From: Rhodopseudomonas sp. BAL398
Lineage (GTDB): Bacteria > Pseudomonadota > Alphaproteobacteria > Rhizobiales > Xanthobacteraceae
Direction of reading: 5' to 3'
NCBI RefSeq assembly: GCF_033001325.1
Contig: NZ_CP133111.1
Span: 1,860,001 to 1,924,000 of the forward strand
Length of the DNA stretch: 64,000 bases
Under the pieces are notes generated by a model. It did no database searches. It was not told the DNA's origin and was given only the letters and a program-made list of their open reading frames with translations. This document shows, piece by piece, positions 1 to 8,075 of this stretch. Numbering within the stretch: position 1 is the stretch's first letter; each line of letters begins with the position of its first letter. The translations under genes and the position numbers were made by a program.

Positions 1-158
1 TTCGGCACTCGATACTCACCCAGACCGTCACTCCCCAACAGCCGCGTGTTCTTTTATTATCTATTTAGCAGACAAGTCCCCGGCATCGGAAGTAAAACCC
101 GCACCGCTGGATTTCCCACCTCCGCATACCGCGGCCAAATTCTCACAAATTCAACGCG
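1..158. other. 5' flank of the porin, no gene seen
   Basis: I find no coding region here that resembles anything upstream of a porin. A signal peptide and the N-terminal strand of the porin are expected in this stretch. The porin frame instead meets a TAA stop at 93-95 and the codons between that stop and 158 do not look like porin sequence. Confidence 0.5.
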
Positions 159-1490
159 TTGGCTGGCTTTAACCGGTACGGCGCGGGCTTCTATTACATC
201 CCGGGCACCGATACCTGCATCAAGCTCGGTGGCTATCTCCGTGCCGAAGTCAACTTTGACGCCGGTGGCAGCCACACCCCGTATTGGAGCGGCACTGGCG
301 GCTTGAATAACCGTCTGGGCAACGACTACACGTTCCGCACCCGCGCGCTGACCTCGATCGACACCCGCACCGCCACTGAATATGGCGTTGTCCGCACCTA
401 TGCCGAGCTGGTCAATCAGTGGACCACTGGCACCGACGGCGTCGGTGGCGGCACCACCGCATTGTACAATGCCTTCATTCAGTTCGCCGGCTTCACCTTC
501 GGTAAAGCGCAATCGACGTTCGCAGCGCCGTGGAACAACTATCCGGGCAACCTCGGCGGCTTGCTCGGTGGCGACGACAGCTCCACCGCCCAGAACCAGA
601 TCGCCTATACCGCCCAGTTCGGCAACGGTATTTCCGCGAAACTGGCCCTGGAAGATCAGTCCGGTTACCGCTCCGCCTCGCTCTACAACGTGGACGTGGT
701 CGGCACGAATGCCGCCACTGCGTTCTTGAGCCAGTCTCAGACGTCTGCATACGGCGGCACGTCTATTCCCGATATCGTCGGCCAGGTCCGTGTCGATCAG
801 GCCTGGGGTCTGTTCCAAGTGACCGCCGCGGCGCATGACATCCGTGCCAGCTACTACAACCCGGGCGACGAGACCACCGGTCATCCGGATGACAAATACG
901 GCTTTGCGGTTCAGGCCGCGTTGTCGCTGAAGAACCTGCCGACGGGTCCTGGCGACAGCCTCAACGTCAGCGCAGTCTACACCGACGGCGCAACCAAGTA
1001 CGCGGTGTTCGCCGGCGGGCCGTTCGTCCATTACAATTCCAGCGACGTCGCCTACCAGGGCATCGCGTCTCTGTCGAATGCGGACGGTATCTTCCAAACG
1101 GGCGGTGACATTAAGACCGTCACGGCTTGGGGCATGAACGGCGCCTTCAACCACAACTGGAATCCGTACTGGACCACGTCGCTGTTCGGTTCGTACACCA
1201 AGGTTGATTTCGGCGATGCTGCCGGCATCTATACCGCCGCACTTCGTCGCGCGGTTGGTGGCACCTTTACTGGCAGCCCGAACTACAACATCGCCCAGAT
1301 CGGTACCCGTACCTCCTGGACGCCCGTCAAGAACCTGACCTTCACCGGTGAAGTCACCTACACCAACCTCGATCAGGATTACAGCGGCCTGACCGGATCG
1401 GTTAAACCCACCGGCAAGCCTACCGCTACTTACGAGTTCAAGGATCAGCAGATCTGGAGCGGCATCGTCCGCGCTCAGCGCAACTTCTGA
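159..1490 (+). CDS. porin (Porin_2 family), 5'-truncated, probable pseudogene
   Basis: The product matches alphaproteobacterial general porins, outer-membrane beta barrels that pass small solutes. The family hallmark YGAGFYYIPGTDTCIKLGGY begins at residue 7, followed by long alternating beta-strand sequence rich in Gly, Asn and aromatic residues. The protein ends in the terminal Phe (AQRNF) expected for BAM recognition. Intact relatives have a signal peptide and roughly 40 further residues before this motif. Here the only in-frame start is a TTG at 159, with a stop at 93-95 and no signal peptide. Similarity begins abruptly at the YGAG motif, so the 5' end appears to have been replaced or deleted. 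A Rho-independent terminator follows. The barrel is otherwise continuous. I am confident of the family and fairly confident that it cannot be exported in this form. Confidence 0.8.
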   Translation: MAGFNRYGAGFYYIPGTDTCIKLGGYLRAEVNFDAGGSHTPYWSGTGGLNNRLGNDYTFRTRALTSIDTRTATEYGVVRTYAELVNQWTTGTDGVGGGTTALYNAFIQFAGFTFGKAQSTFAAPWNNYPGNLGGLLGGDDSSTAQNQIAYTAQFGNGISAKLALEDQSGYRSASLYNVDVVGTNAATAFLSQSQTSAYGGTSIPDIVGQVRVDQAWGLFQVTAAAHDIRASYYNPGDETTGHPDDKYGFAVQAALSLKNLPTGPGDSLNVSAVYTDGATKYAVFAGGPFVHYNSSDVAYQGIASLSNADGIFQTGGDIKTVTAWGMNGAFNHNWNPYWTTSLFGSYTKVDFGDAAGIYTAALRRAVGGTFTGSPNYNIAQIGTRTSWTPVKNLTFTGEVTYTNLDQDYSGLTGSVKPTGKPTATYEFKDQQIWSGIVRAQRNF

Positions 1491-1542
1491 TCTAAATCAC
1501 CACGAAAGGAGACTTTCCTCTCTTCTGTAAACCTCCAAGGAA

Positions 1543-1575
1543 CCTCCGGCGATGCCCCGCCGGAGGTTTTTCTTT
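1543..1575 (+). terminator. Rho-independent terminator after the porin
   Basis: The arms CCTCCGGC and GCCGGAGG (1543-1566) form a strong GC hairpin with a short loop. A T-rich tail, TTTTTCTTT, follows at 1567-1575. It lies about 50 bp after the porin stop codon. Confidence 0.85.
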
Positions 1576-1644
1576 GTCTGATTGACGTCGCCGGGAACGA
1601 TCGTCGGCCCTGATGATTGACGTCACGCAGAACCGGGATCATTG

Positions 1645-1902
1645 ATGCGAAAACTGATCGCATTCGACGACGACACTTTGGATCGGCTGAAACTGCTGGG
1701 CCGCGATCGCATGGCGACGCTGCAGGAGCTGGCAGACGAAGCCTTCGCCGATCTGCTGAAGAAACACGGCGTTCCGATCGATCTCAAGGACGCATTGCGC
1801 AAAAGCGCCAGGCCGGCGAGTTCCCCGCCCAAGCCGGCGACGAGCAGCCGTTCCCGACGCCCTCCGACCAGAAAGGCCAGTCATGCCAGCCGATCCGTTT
1901 GA
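1645..1902 (+). CDS. conserved small hypothetical protein
   Basis: The 85-residue product starts MRKLIAFDDDTLDRLKLL. It continues with a predicted helical segment (QELADEAFADLLKKHG) and ends in a basic Ser/Arg/Lys-rich tail from about residue 52. The N-terminal half resembles short ribbon-helix-helix or antitoxin-like proteins of the Bradyrhizobium group, but I cannot name the family. ATG 1645 is preferred over the adjacent TTG at 1642. Its 3' end overlaps the next small gene by 20 bp in another frame. The regular N-terminal half makes a real gene likely. The tail could be less constrained. Confidence 0.6.
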   Translation: MRKLIAFDDDTLDRLKLLGRDRMATLQELADEAFADLLKKHGVPIDLKDALRKSARPASSPPKPATSSRSRRPPTRKASHASRSV

Positions 1903-2044
1903 ACAGGGTGAAAGCGCCGCCCGCAAGTCGATCCCCGCCGAGGCCAATCCGTATCAAGACGGCAGCGAAGAACATGCCTTGTGGGCCGCCGGACATGAGC
2001 GCGTCGCCACTGCGATCGAGGCCAGCCAGTCCGAAGGCACCTGA
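1883..2044 (+). CDS. Rmf/CrpP-like small protein
   Basis: This 53-residue frame reads MPADPFEQGESAARK, then an EANPYQDGSEEH segment, then LWAAGHERV. The spacing of the acidic Gly/Ala start, the NPY motif and the W-x-x-G-H segment matches short ribosome-modulation-factor-like (Rmf/CrpP) proteins common in alphaproteobacteria. No signal peptide or membrane segment is present. The ATG lies inside the end of the preceding gene, so translation may be coupled. It converges with the carbonic-anhydrase-like gene 40 bp downstream. The assignment rests on motif spacing only. A role in binding ribosomes is inferred from the family name. Confidence 0.55.
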   Translation: MPADPFEQGESAARKSIPAEANPYQDGSEEHALWAAGHERVATAIEASQSEGT

Positions 2045-2083
2045 CGTCGATCGCCTACGCCGCTGTTTGGCCTTCCGACGAGC

Positions 2084-2614
2084 TCAGCCGATCTTCTTCA
2101 AGCCCTTGGCGAAGCGCGGCCCGTTGAGGATATAGAATTGCGCGCCCCGCCCCATCGCCGCGACCTGTGCCGGCTCGAGCGTGCGTACGACCTTCGCCGG
2201 CGCTCCCATGATCAATGAGTTCTCGGGGAACTGCTTGCCCTCGGTGATCACCGACCCGGCGCCGACCACGCTGCCGCGGCCGATTCGCGCGCCGTTCATC
2301 ACGATCGAGCCCATCCCAACCAGCGCGCCGTCCTCGACGGTGCAGCCGTGCAGGATGACATTGTGGCCGATGGTGCAGCCCTTGCCGATGGTCAGCGCAA
2401 AGCCCGGATCGGTATGGCAGGTGCAATTGTCCTGGATGTTGGAGCCCTCGCCGATCTCGATCCACTCATTGTCGCCGCGCAGCACCGCGCCGAACCAGAT
2501 GCTGGCCTGTGGCAGCATGCGGATTTTGCCGATCACCGTCGCGGTTTCGGCAATGAAATAATTGCCGTCAGCGGGAAGATCGGGGCCCTGCCCGTCGAGC
2601 TCATAGATCGCCAT
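2084..2614 (-). CDS. gamma-carbonic-anhydrase-like hexapeptide protein
   Basis: The 176-residue protein is built of left-handed beta-helix hexapeptide repeats (for example IGKGCTIGHNVILHGCTVEDGALVGMGS). It belongs to the YrdA/PaaY/CaiE branch of gamma-carbonic anhydrases. Residues NCTCHTD and the GHNVILHG segment supply the three His ligands expected for a metal between trimer subunits. The length is standard and the C-terminal helix (FAKGLKKIG) is present. The start MAIYELDGQGPDLP is typical. It is a single gene, convergent with the small genes before it. The true substrate of this branch is often unknown, so reversible CO2 hydration is a family-level inference. Confidence 0.85.
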   Translation of the reverse strand: MAIYELDGQGPDLPADGNYFIAETATVIGKIRMLPQASIWFGAVLRGDNEWIEIGEGSNIQDNCTCHTDPGFALTIGKGCTIGHNVILHGCTVEDGALVGMGSIVMNGARIGRGSVVGAGSVITEGKQFPENSLIMGAPAKVVRTLEPAQVAAMGRGAQFYILNGPRFAKGLKKIG

Positions 2615-2686
2615 GTCGGTCTCCTGTTACCCCTACACGCATGACAATGCCGGGCCGGCAACGCAATGGTTTTTGCCGGGACGCGG

Positions 2687-3016
2687 TCAGCCGACCAGAC
2701 CGATCGCCTGCAACATCATCAGCACAAACGTCCCCGACATCAGGCTCCAGAACCCCGACAGCACCGTGGCGGCCATCACGAACTGGGCGCGGCGGCCTTC
2801 GATCGGCTCAGCGCGCAGCGTGTTGCGCATGATGATGAAGGGGGCGGCGAACATCAGGAATGGCAGCGCCACAAAGGTTTTCGGCGCCGCGCCCTGCTGC
2901 AGCAGCGCGAAACCCGGCGGACGCCGCAGCATCGCGTGGTAGCCACTGGCCAGCGCGCCCGCCAAGGCAAAGCCAATCAACAGCGAGAACAGGTTATTCA
3001 ACGCATCCGGTGACAT
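2687..3016 (-). CDS. small conserved membrane protein
   Basis: The 109-residue product has three likely membrane segments: LFSLLIGFALAGALASGY (about 8-25), FVALPFLMFAAPFIIM (about 48-63) and the C-terminal SGFWSLMSGTFVLMMLQAIG. A conserved-looking RNTLRAEPIEGRR loop lies between the last two. I chose ATG 3016 (MSPDALNNLF) over an in-frame start 63 bp upstream because the added residues look non-coding. It resembles short membrane proteins of the Bradyrhizobium group, possibly the DUF6949 family, but I am unsure of that label. Function unknown. Confidence 0.65.
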   Translation of the reverse strand: MSPDALNNLFSLLIGFALAGALASGYHAMLRRPPGFALLQQGAAPKTFVALPFLMFAAPFIIMRNTLRAEPIEGRRAQFVMAATVLSGFWSLMSGTFVLMMLQAIGLVG

Positions 3017-3227
3017 CGGGGATCTTTCGCTACACAGCTCAATGCCCCTGATGTCGCAAAATGCGGCGACGCCCGCCACCAGATCCTTAATAAGAGGTTA
3101 ACGCCACAATTCGGAACCGCGTCCCGTGCACGGCTCCGCGGATCGCCATCCGGCAATGTCGTTCGGGATGGCGCCGCGCCGTGGCATATTCGGCGCTGAT
3201 TCGGCCGCCCTCGTACCGTCTGCCCGC

Positions 3228-3938
3228 ATGACCCTGCTTACACCTGCGCATACCATTCGCCGCCGCCGCAAGGCCCGGCGCGGCCAGCGCGTCTCGATCC
3301 TGCTGGCCAGCCTGCTGACCGCCAGTTCGATCGGGCTGATTATCTATCTGTTATGGCCGACCTGGCACGCGCAGAGCACCGACCTGCCCTACCGCACCCC
3401 GGTCAGCGTCGGCGACACGCTGTTCAACGTCCCGACCGAGGCGTTCCGGGTCAAGCTGCAGAAGCATTCCGGACCGCAGGAGCGGGTCGATCTGAGCTTT
3501 CAATATCCCTCGCTGGCCGCTGCGGACCGGCCCAGGCATGTCAGCGCCGCGACGGTCGAGCGCAATCCCGAGGCGATCGACAGGATCTTCCTGTCGATCG
3601 AGGCGCATCACGACGCGCTGTCGCCGGAGACGCGGCTGCGCACGATCTATCCGCGCTATCTGGCGGAGGACAATGCGCCCGCCACCGACGGCCTGACCCA
3701 GCAGGCGTTTCGCGACGGGTCGCCTTATGCCAATGAGGATCTGTTCACCGCCACCGCACCAGAGTTGACGGCGCGCTGCACCCGCGACGGCGCCACGCCC
3801 GGCATGTGCCTGAGCGAAAACCGGATCGGCGGCGCCGACCTGATTTTCCGGTTTCCGCGGCAGTGGCTGACGCAATGGCGCGGCGTAGCCGGCGCCATCG
3901 ATCGGCTCAGCCGGCAACTACACGCCCAGCACGATTAG
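3228..3938 (+). CDS. membrane-anchored hypothetical protein
   Basis: The 236-residue product starts MTLLTPAHTIRRRRKARRGQ. It has one N-terminal membrane anchor (VSILLASLLTASSIGLIIYL, about 21-40) after a strongly basic cytoplasmic tail, so the rest should lie in the periplasm. That part contains a SVGDTLFNVPTEAFRVKLQ segment, an SIEAHHDALSPETRLRTIYP segment and a paired-Cys loop, TARCTRDGATPGMCLSE, near 190. The frame is open upstream to 3126, but the ATG at 3228 begins the basic-plus-anchor layout. I do not recognise the family. Confidence 0.6.
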   Translation: MTLLTPAHTIRRRRKARRGQRVSILLASLLTASSIGLIIYLLWPTWHAQSTDLPYRTPVSVGDTLFNVPTEAFRVKLQKHSGPQERVDLSFQYPSLAAADRPRHVSAATVERNPEAIDRIFLSIEAHHDALSPETRLRTIYPRYLAEDNAPATDGLTQQAFRDGSPYANEDLFTATAPELTARCTRDGATPGMCLSENRIGGADLIFRFPRQWLTQWRGVAGAIDRLSRQLHAQHD

Positions 3939-4035
3939 AACGTCGTCGAGCGAACTGGGCACCGGTTCGCGTCACGAAAACGCGTCAAAACAAAAGTTTA
4001 GAGCTCCGGTTCTGATCGATCGAACCGGAATTTCT

Positions 4036-4275
4036 CTAGCCGTCGTCGACCAGATCGTCCTCGAGGATTGCCATCTGGAATTGGAACGAGCGGTCGTCGT
4101 CCTCATCGTCGACGAACAGCACGCCGATGAATTCCTCGCCGATATAGACCTCGGCCGAATCGTCCTTCTTGGGCCGCGGCACCACGCGAATCTTCTGATT
4201 GCCGAACAATTTCTTCAGATACGCGTCGAGTTTTCTGACTTCCTGAACGTCCACAGCCGTCTCCAATTCAATCAA
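4036..4275 (-). CDS. DUF3126 family protein
   Basis: The 79-residue protein starts MIELETAVDVQEVRKLDAYL. It has a basic middle (KIRVVPRPKKDD) and an acidic end (VDDEDDDRSFQFQMAILEDD). This matches the small alphaproteobacterial family DUF3126, typically encoded next to serine acetyltransferase. It lies 127 bp downstream of cysE on the same strand, so the two are probably cotranscribed. Its function is not known. A link to cysteine synthesis is suggested only by the conserved neighbourhood. Confidence 0.8.
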   Translation of the reverse strand: MIELETAVDVQEVRKLDAYLKKLFGNQKIRVVPRPKKDDSAEVYIGEEFIGVLFVDDEDDDRSFQFQMAILEDDLVDDG

Positions 4276-4402
4276 TAATCACCGCAGCCGTCGGACGATA
4301 TCGCCGCTATTCGGGGATGGGTCCGCCGAACCGAAAGCCGCAGCGTGAGTACTTTTTCGGCGCGCCCGCCGCAACCCCCCGCGATCAAATTGCGGCCACC
4401 GA

Positions 4403-5230
4403 TCACAGCCCGGTGGCGTTGAGCATCTGGTTCATGGTGCGCGACGGCTCGGCGCAACCCGCCTCGCCGACCACCTTGGCCGGCACCCCCGCCACGGTGA
4501 CGTTATGCGGCACCGGCTTGACCACGACGGAGCCCGCCGCGATCCGCGCGCAGTGACCGATCTCGATATTGCCGAGGATTTTCGCGCCGGCGCCGATCAG
4601 CACGCCATGGCGGATTTTCGGATGGCGATCCTCGTGCTCCTTGCCGGTGCCGCCCAGCGTCACGCCGTGCAGGATCGACACGTCGTCCTCGATCACAGCG
4701 GTCTCGCCGACGACGAGGCCGGTGGCATGGTCGAGGAAAATCCCGCGGCCGATGGTGGCGGCGGGATTGATGTCGGTCTGGAACGCGGCGGAGGCGCGGC
4801 TCTGCAGATAGAACGCAAAATCCTTGCGGCCCTGATGATACAGCCAATGCGCCAGACGATGGGTCTGCAGCGCGTGAAACCCCTTGAAGTACAGCAGCGG
4901 ATCGATGAAGCGCGAGGTCGCGGGGTCGCGGTCGAACACCGCGACCATGTCGGCGCGAAACGCATTGCCGAGATCGGGTTGCTCGCGCAACGCTTCCTCG
5001 AAGGTCTGCCGGATCAGATCGCCCGACAGTGCCTGGTGATCGAGCCGCTCGGCAACGCGATGGACCACCGCGTCCTCGAGCCGCTCATGATGCAGCACGC
5101 TGGCATAGATGAAGGACGCCAGCTCCGGTTCGCGGCGAACGATGTCCTCGGCCTCGGTGCGGACCCGCTGCCAGATCGGATCGAGCGACGCCAGTTGCGC
5201 ATTCTGCGGATTGACCTGATGCACCGTCAT
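4403..5230 (-). CDS. cysE: serine O-acetyltransferase
   Basis: CysE transfers acetyl from acetyl-CoA to L-serine, the committed step of cysteine synthesis, in the cytoplasm. The 275-residue protein has the N-terminal helical domain (SLDPIWQRVRTEAEDIVRREP). Next comes DPATSRFIDPLLYFKGFHALQ, and then the left-handed beta-helix with the catalytic region DHATGLVVGETAVIEDDVSI, HGVTLGGTG and DRHPKIRHGVLIGAGAKILG. Length and motif order are those of the family. ATG 5230 (MTVHQVNPQ) is preferred to a start 33 bp upstream because it gives the usual N-terminus. A DUF3126 gene follows on the same strand. No unusual residues were noticed. Confidence 0.93.
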   Translation of the reverse strand: MTVHQVNPQNAQLASLDPIWQRVRTEAEDIVRREPELASFIYASVLHHERLEDAVVHRVAERLDHQALSGDLIRQTFEEALREQPDLGNAFRADMVAVFDRDPATSRFIDPLLYFKGFHALQTHRLAHWLYHQGRKDFAFYLQSRASAAFQTDINPAATIGRGIFLDHATGLVVGETAVIEDDVSILHGVTLGGTGKEHEDRHPKIRHGVLIGAGAKILGNIEIGHCARIAAGSVVVKPVPHNVTVAGVPAKVVGEAGCAEPSRTMNQMLNATGL

Positions 5231-5458
5231 GATGTTCTCGCCAATTCGAGGTTCTGCCGCCATCCTAGCACGACCGGGCGGCGGCTGTCGCGGCGCGGTT
5301 TGGCCGCGTCACGGGCGCGGCTGTCATCGCGTTCCGACGGCGGACGCCGCCGGCAGCGGGCAGTCTCCAGTCAACGTGGGCGGCGGCGCGGCTTTATCAA
5401 GCCGCCGCGGCGAAGAAATTCTCAAGGCCCGCCCCGAACCGCAGGACGGGAGCCGAGG

Positions 5459-6211
5459 TCAGGGCCGCCGCGCCAGAAAATCCAGCACGCCTTGCTTGTA
5501 GACCCGGTCGCCGACCGCGCGCATGTGATCGCGGTTGGGGATATCCAGCACCTCGGCGCCGGGAATGACGTCGCCGAGCGCATGCGCCGAGCCTGCGACC
5601 TCGTCGACCGTGCCGACCGCGATCAGCACCGGCACCGCGATCCGCGCCGCATCCGCCGCCGACATCAACTGCCGGGAGCCGCGCATGCACGCCGCCAGCG
5701 CCTTGCGGTCGGAGCGGGTCTGCTCGGCGAAGGTCCGAAACGTCCGCCCCATCGGATCGCTGACGTCGTCGATCGAGGCCGCCTCCAGCGCCTCGGCGAC
5801 GTTCTCGCCCGGACCGCCGCCCTCGATCAGGCCGATGCCGAGGCCGGCGAGAATCGCCGAGCGTACCCGCCCAGGCTGATCGAGCGCCAGCCGCGCGGTG
5901 ATCCGCGCGCCCATCGAATAGCCCATGACGTCGGCGCGGGTGATCGCCAGATGATCCATCAGCGCCATCACGTCGCCGGCCATGATGGCGATGCCATAAG
6001 CATCGGGCTGATACAGTTTGGTGGAGTCGCCATGGCCGCGATTGTCGAGCGCGATCGCCCGACGGCCATGTTTCTTCAATTCGGAGACCCAGGTCGGGTA
6101 CACCCAGTTGACGTTCTTGCTCGACGCGAAGCCGTGGATCAGAACCACCGGCTCCCCCTCGCCTTCATCGAGATACGCAATGTCTACACCGCCGTGGTCA
6201 AAGCTCGGCAT
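5459..6211 (-). CDS. alpha/beta-fold hydrolase
   Basis: The 250-residue protein has the standard alpha/beta hydrolase layout. It shows the oxyanion segment VVLIHGFASS (about 22-31), the DNRGHGDS loop, the nucleophile elbow GYSMGA (Ser about 97), an acid in AVGTVDEVAG, and the catalytic His in IPNRDHMRAVGD near the C-terminus. No signal peptide is seen, so it should be cytoplasmic. Substrate cannot be told from sequence. Esterase, haloperoxidase-like or lactonase activity are all possible. It lies alone between cysE and a hypothetical gene on the same strand. Confidence 0.85.
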   Translation of the reverse strand: MPSFDHGGVDIAYLDEGEGEPVVLIHGFASSKNVNWVYPTWVSELKKHGRRAIALDNRGHGDSTKLYQPDAYGIAIMAGDVMALMDHLAITRADVMGYSMGARITARLALDQPGRVRSAILAGLGIGLIEGGGPGENVAEALEAASIDDVSDPMGRTFRTFAEQTRSDRKALAACMRGSRQLMSAADAARIAVPVLIAVGTVDEVAGSAHALGDVIPGAEVLDIPNRDHMRAVGDRVYKQGVLDFLARRP

Positions 6212-6280
6212 CGGTCAGTCCTGGTTGGGTTTGGAAGTTGGGAGTTGGAGTTGGGATCGTCGCGAGACGGTCGCGACGGA

Positions 6281-7591
6281 TTAGCAGGCCGCGCCGAGGG
6301 GCTGCAACCGCGCCGTGGGGGCGATCGCATCAGAGCTGGCGGCGGTGGCTTGGGCAAATTTGCCTTGGACAGGATTGGTATGGAAAGGATTGGGTTGGGT
6401 AAGATTGGATTGGGCAAGATTGGCTTGGGCAAGATTGCCTTGGATAGTTGCGGCTTGAGCAGCGGCGGCTTGCGCTGATGCAGCTTGGGCGTCGGCCAAC
6501 AGCTTGCGCGCGCGCTTGGTCTTGCGGCGATCGATCCAGCGCTGCGTCATCCGCTCGGTGCCGGTCTTGATCGAGACGACGAAGCCGAACAGCGCCATCA
6601 CCGCGCCGAACACCCACCAGGTGAAATTCAGCGCGCCGAAGCTGAGAAACAGCGCGCCGCGCCCGAGCAGCTTGAGAATCCCACGGGTCTTGCCGCCCTT
6701 GGCTTCCGCCAGCGCCGCGGCGCGCGCGACGTCCTTCGGGCCCTCGGCGATCTTCAGCGTATCCAGCGCGCCGCGGGTGCCGGCTTTCTCGCCGATCCGC
6801 CCGACATCCTTGGCCAGCCGCACCAGCCCGCCGGCTTTTTCGGCGCGGAACGCGGCCTTCACCGCACGCACGGTCTCGCCCGGGCGACTGAACGATCCGC
6901 CGGCGACGGCGCGCTGCAGCGCCGGTGCATCAACCACCTCGCGCGCCGATCGACTGGCCCACCGGGTCAGCCCCTTGCCGATCCGCCCGACCTTGCTGGC
7001 ATCCTTGACCAGCGTCAGCCCGGCCCGGACTGGGGCCGCGCCGCCGACGGTGACGAAGGTCGCCGCGGTGACCGCAAGGCCCGCGGTGGCGAGGCCCAGC
7101 ACCAAGCGGTCGGTGTCCTCACCCATCGCCAGATTCTTGCCCTCGCGCACCACGTCGCGAATATCGCCGAACACGAACAGATCGCCCGCCACGGTGCCGG
7201 ACAGGCTGCCGACATCGTCGGCATTGCCGGTCACCAGACCGGTGGCAAATCGCTGGGCGAAATAAGCGGGCGAATTTTCCACCGCCACCGCCTCGGCAAC
7301 GCGTCGCGTCAGATCCGCAGGCAGCGCCACCTGCTTGGCGGCGGCAAGCTCGACCAGACTATTAGCGAGATCGGCATCCTTGGCATCGAGGGCGGCGCTG
7401 ATGTTGCGCGCGATCAAGTCACCGTCATTTCGCAAGGCGGAATTCAGTTGCAGATCCGACAGCGCCACCGGGTCGTCCTGCGCTGCCAGGATCGCGCCGC
7501 CTTCGCGGGCGTGCGGCAGCGCCAACACGAAAGCCACGGCGCAAACCGCCGTGCCGACTTTCGCCAAGCCGAGTTGCCGCCGCATCCGCAC
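6281..7591 (-). CDS. hypothetical membrane protein with pentapeptide-like tail
   Basis: The 436-residue product has a probable signal or anchor near its N-terminus (VGTAVCAVAFVLALPHA). A hydrophobic stretch lies near 170 (LGLATAGLAVTAATFVTVGG), and a clear membrane segment lies near 330 (LNFTWWVFGAVMALFGFVV). After a basic linker (RWIDRRKTKRARKLL) the C-terminus becomes an Ala/Gln/Asn-rich region with a five-residue period (NLAQA, NLAQS, NLTQP, NPFHT, NPVQG). The start is GTG 7591, with ATG 7585 as an alternative. I do not recognise the family. Residues 1-360 look like a conserved hypothetical of the Bradyrhizobium group, while the tail looks like recent repeat expansion. Confidence 0.6.
   Translation of the reverse strand: MRMRRQLGLAKVGTAVCAVAFVLALPHAREGGAILAAQDDPVALSDLQLNSALRNDGDLIARNISAALDAKDADLANSLVELAAAKQVALPADLTRRVAEAVAVENSPAYFAQRFATGLVTGNADDVGSLSGTVAGDLFVFGDIRDVVREGKNLAMGEDTDRLVLGLATAGLAVTAATFVTVGGAAPVRAGLTLVKDASKVGRIGKGLTRWASRSAREVVDAPALQRAVAGGSFSRPGETVRAVKAAFRAEKAGGLVRLAKDVGRIGEKAGTRGALDTLKIAEGPKDVARAAALAEAKGGKTRGILKLLGRGALFLSFGALNFTWWVFGAVMALFGFVVSIKTGTERMTQRWIDRRKTKRARKLLADAQAASAQAAAAQAATIQGNLAQANLAQSNLTQPNPFHTNPVQGKFAQATAASSDAIAPTARLQPLGAAC
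6345..6455 (-). repeat. 15-bp tandem coding repeat (pentapeptide-like)
   Basis: On the plus strand the block repeats variants of ATTGGCTTGGGCAAG, a 15-bp unit. Read on the minus strand it encodes five-residue units such as NLAQA and NLAQS in the tail of the 6281-7591 protein. The copies are most alike at 6390-6440 and decay outward. Confidence 0.7.
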
Positions 7592-7822
7592 TATCCTCTG
7601 CTGTCGACTGTCCGTTGCCGTACGATCGTGGCCTTACTATGTGGTGCGTCATCTTTCAGACACAACCGACTCGACGAAAGGAGGGCTTCTCCAACACCGG
7701 TGGATTGTGTCGAATTTCCCCGACCCATGCGTAACCGGTCGCTCTAGGAATCAAGAGCCGGTATCGGTATGGTGCGCCGCACCGTGATGATGCCATCTCC
7801 GCTGCCACCAAAGGTGAAACTT

Positions 7823-8068
7823 ATGTCCGACCATCTGGTTCCGCATTTTCACAATGATGCCGGCGTGGCGATCATCGAAATCGGCTCGAAGGAATTCATG
7901 TGCGTGGGCGCCAATCCGCCGTTCGACCATCCGCACGTCTTTCTCGATCTGGGTAACGACAACGAAATCATCTGCCCCTATTGCTCGACGCTGTATCGAT
8001 TTGCCGCCGACCTTGCGCCGGGCGAAGCCAGGCCGCCGGAATGCGTGTTGAAGGACAAGGTCGCCTGA
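7823..8068 (+). CDS. zinc-finger (CHCC) domain protein
   Basis: The 81-residue protein starts MSDHLVPHFHND. It carries the CHCC zinc-finger pattern seen in the C-terminal part of mitochondrial complex I subunit NDUFS6 and in short alphaproteobacterial homologues: a Cys in EFMCVGA, a His in FDHPHVFL, and the pair in IICPYCSTLY. The pattern supports binding one zinc ion. ATG 7823 is the start nearest the conserved part. The next gene, a flavin monooxygenase, begins 8 bp downstream in the same direction, so the two probably form an operon. The role of the bacterial protein is unproven. Confidence 0.85.
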   Translation: MSDHLVPHFHNDAGVAIIEIGSKEFMCVGANPPFDHPHVFLDLGNDNEIICPYCSTLYRFAADLAPGEARPPECVLKDKVA

Positions 8069-8075
8069 TCTTTTC

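Noticed and set aside
4505-6478. Long open frame opposite cysE and the hydrolase
   Set aside because: It runs antisense to two clearly recognisable genes, and its product is Arg/His/Gly-rich low-complexity sequence typical of GC-rich shadow frames.
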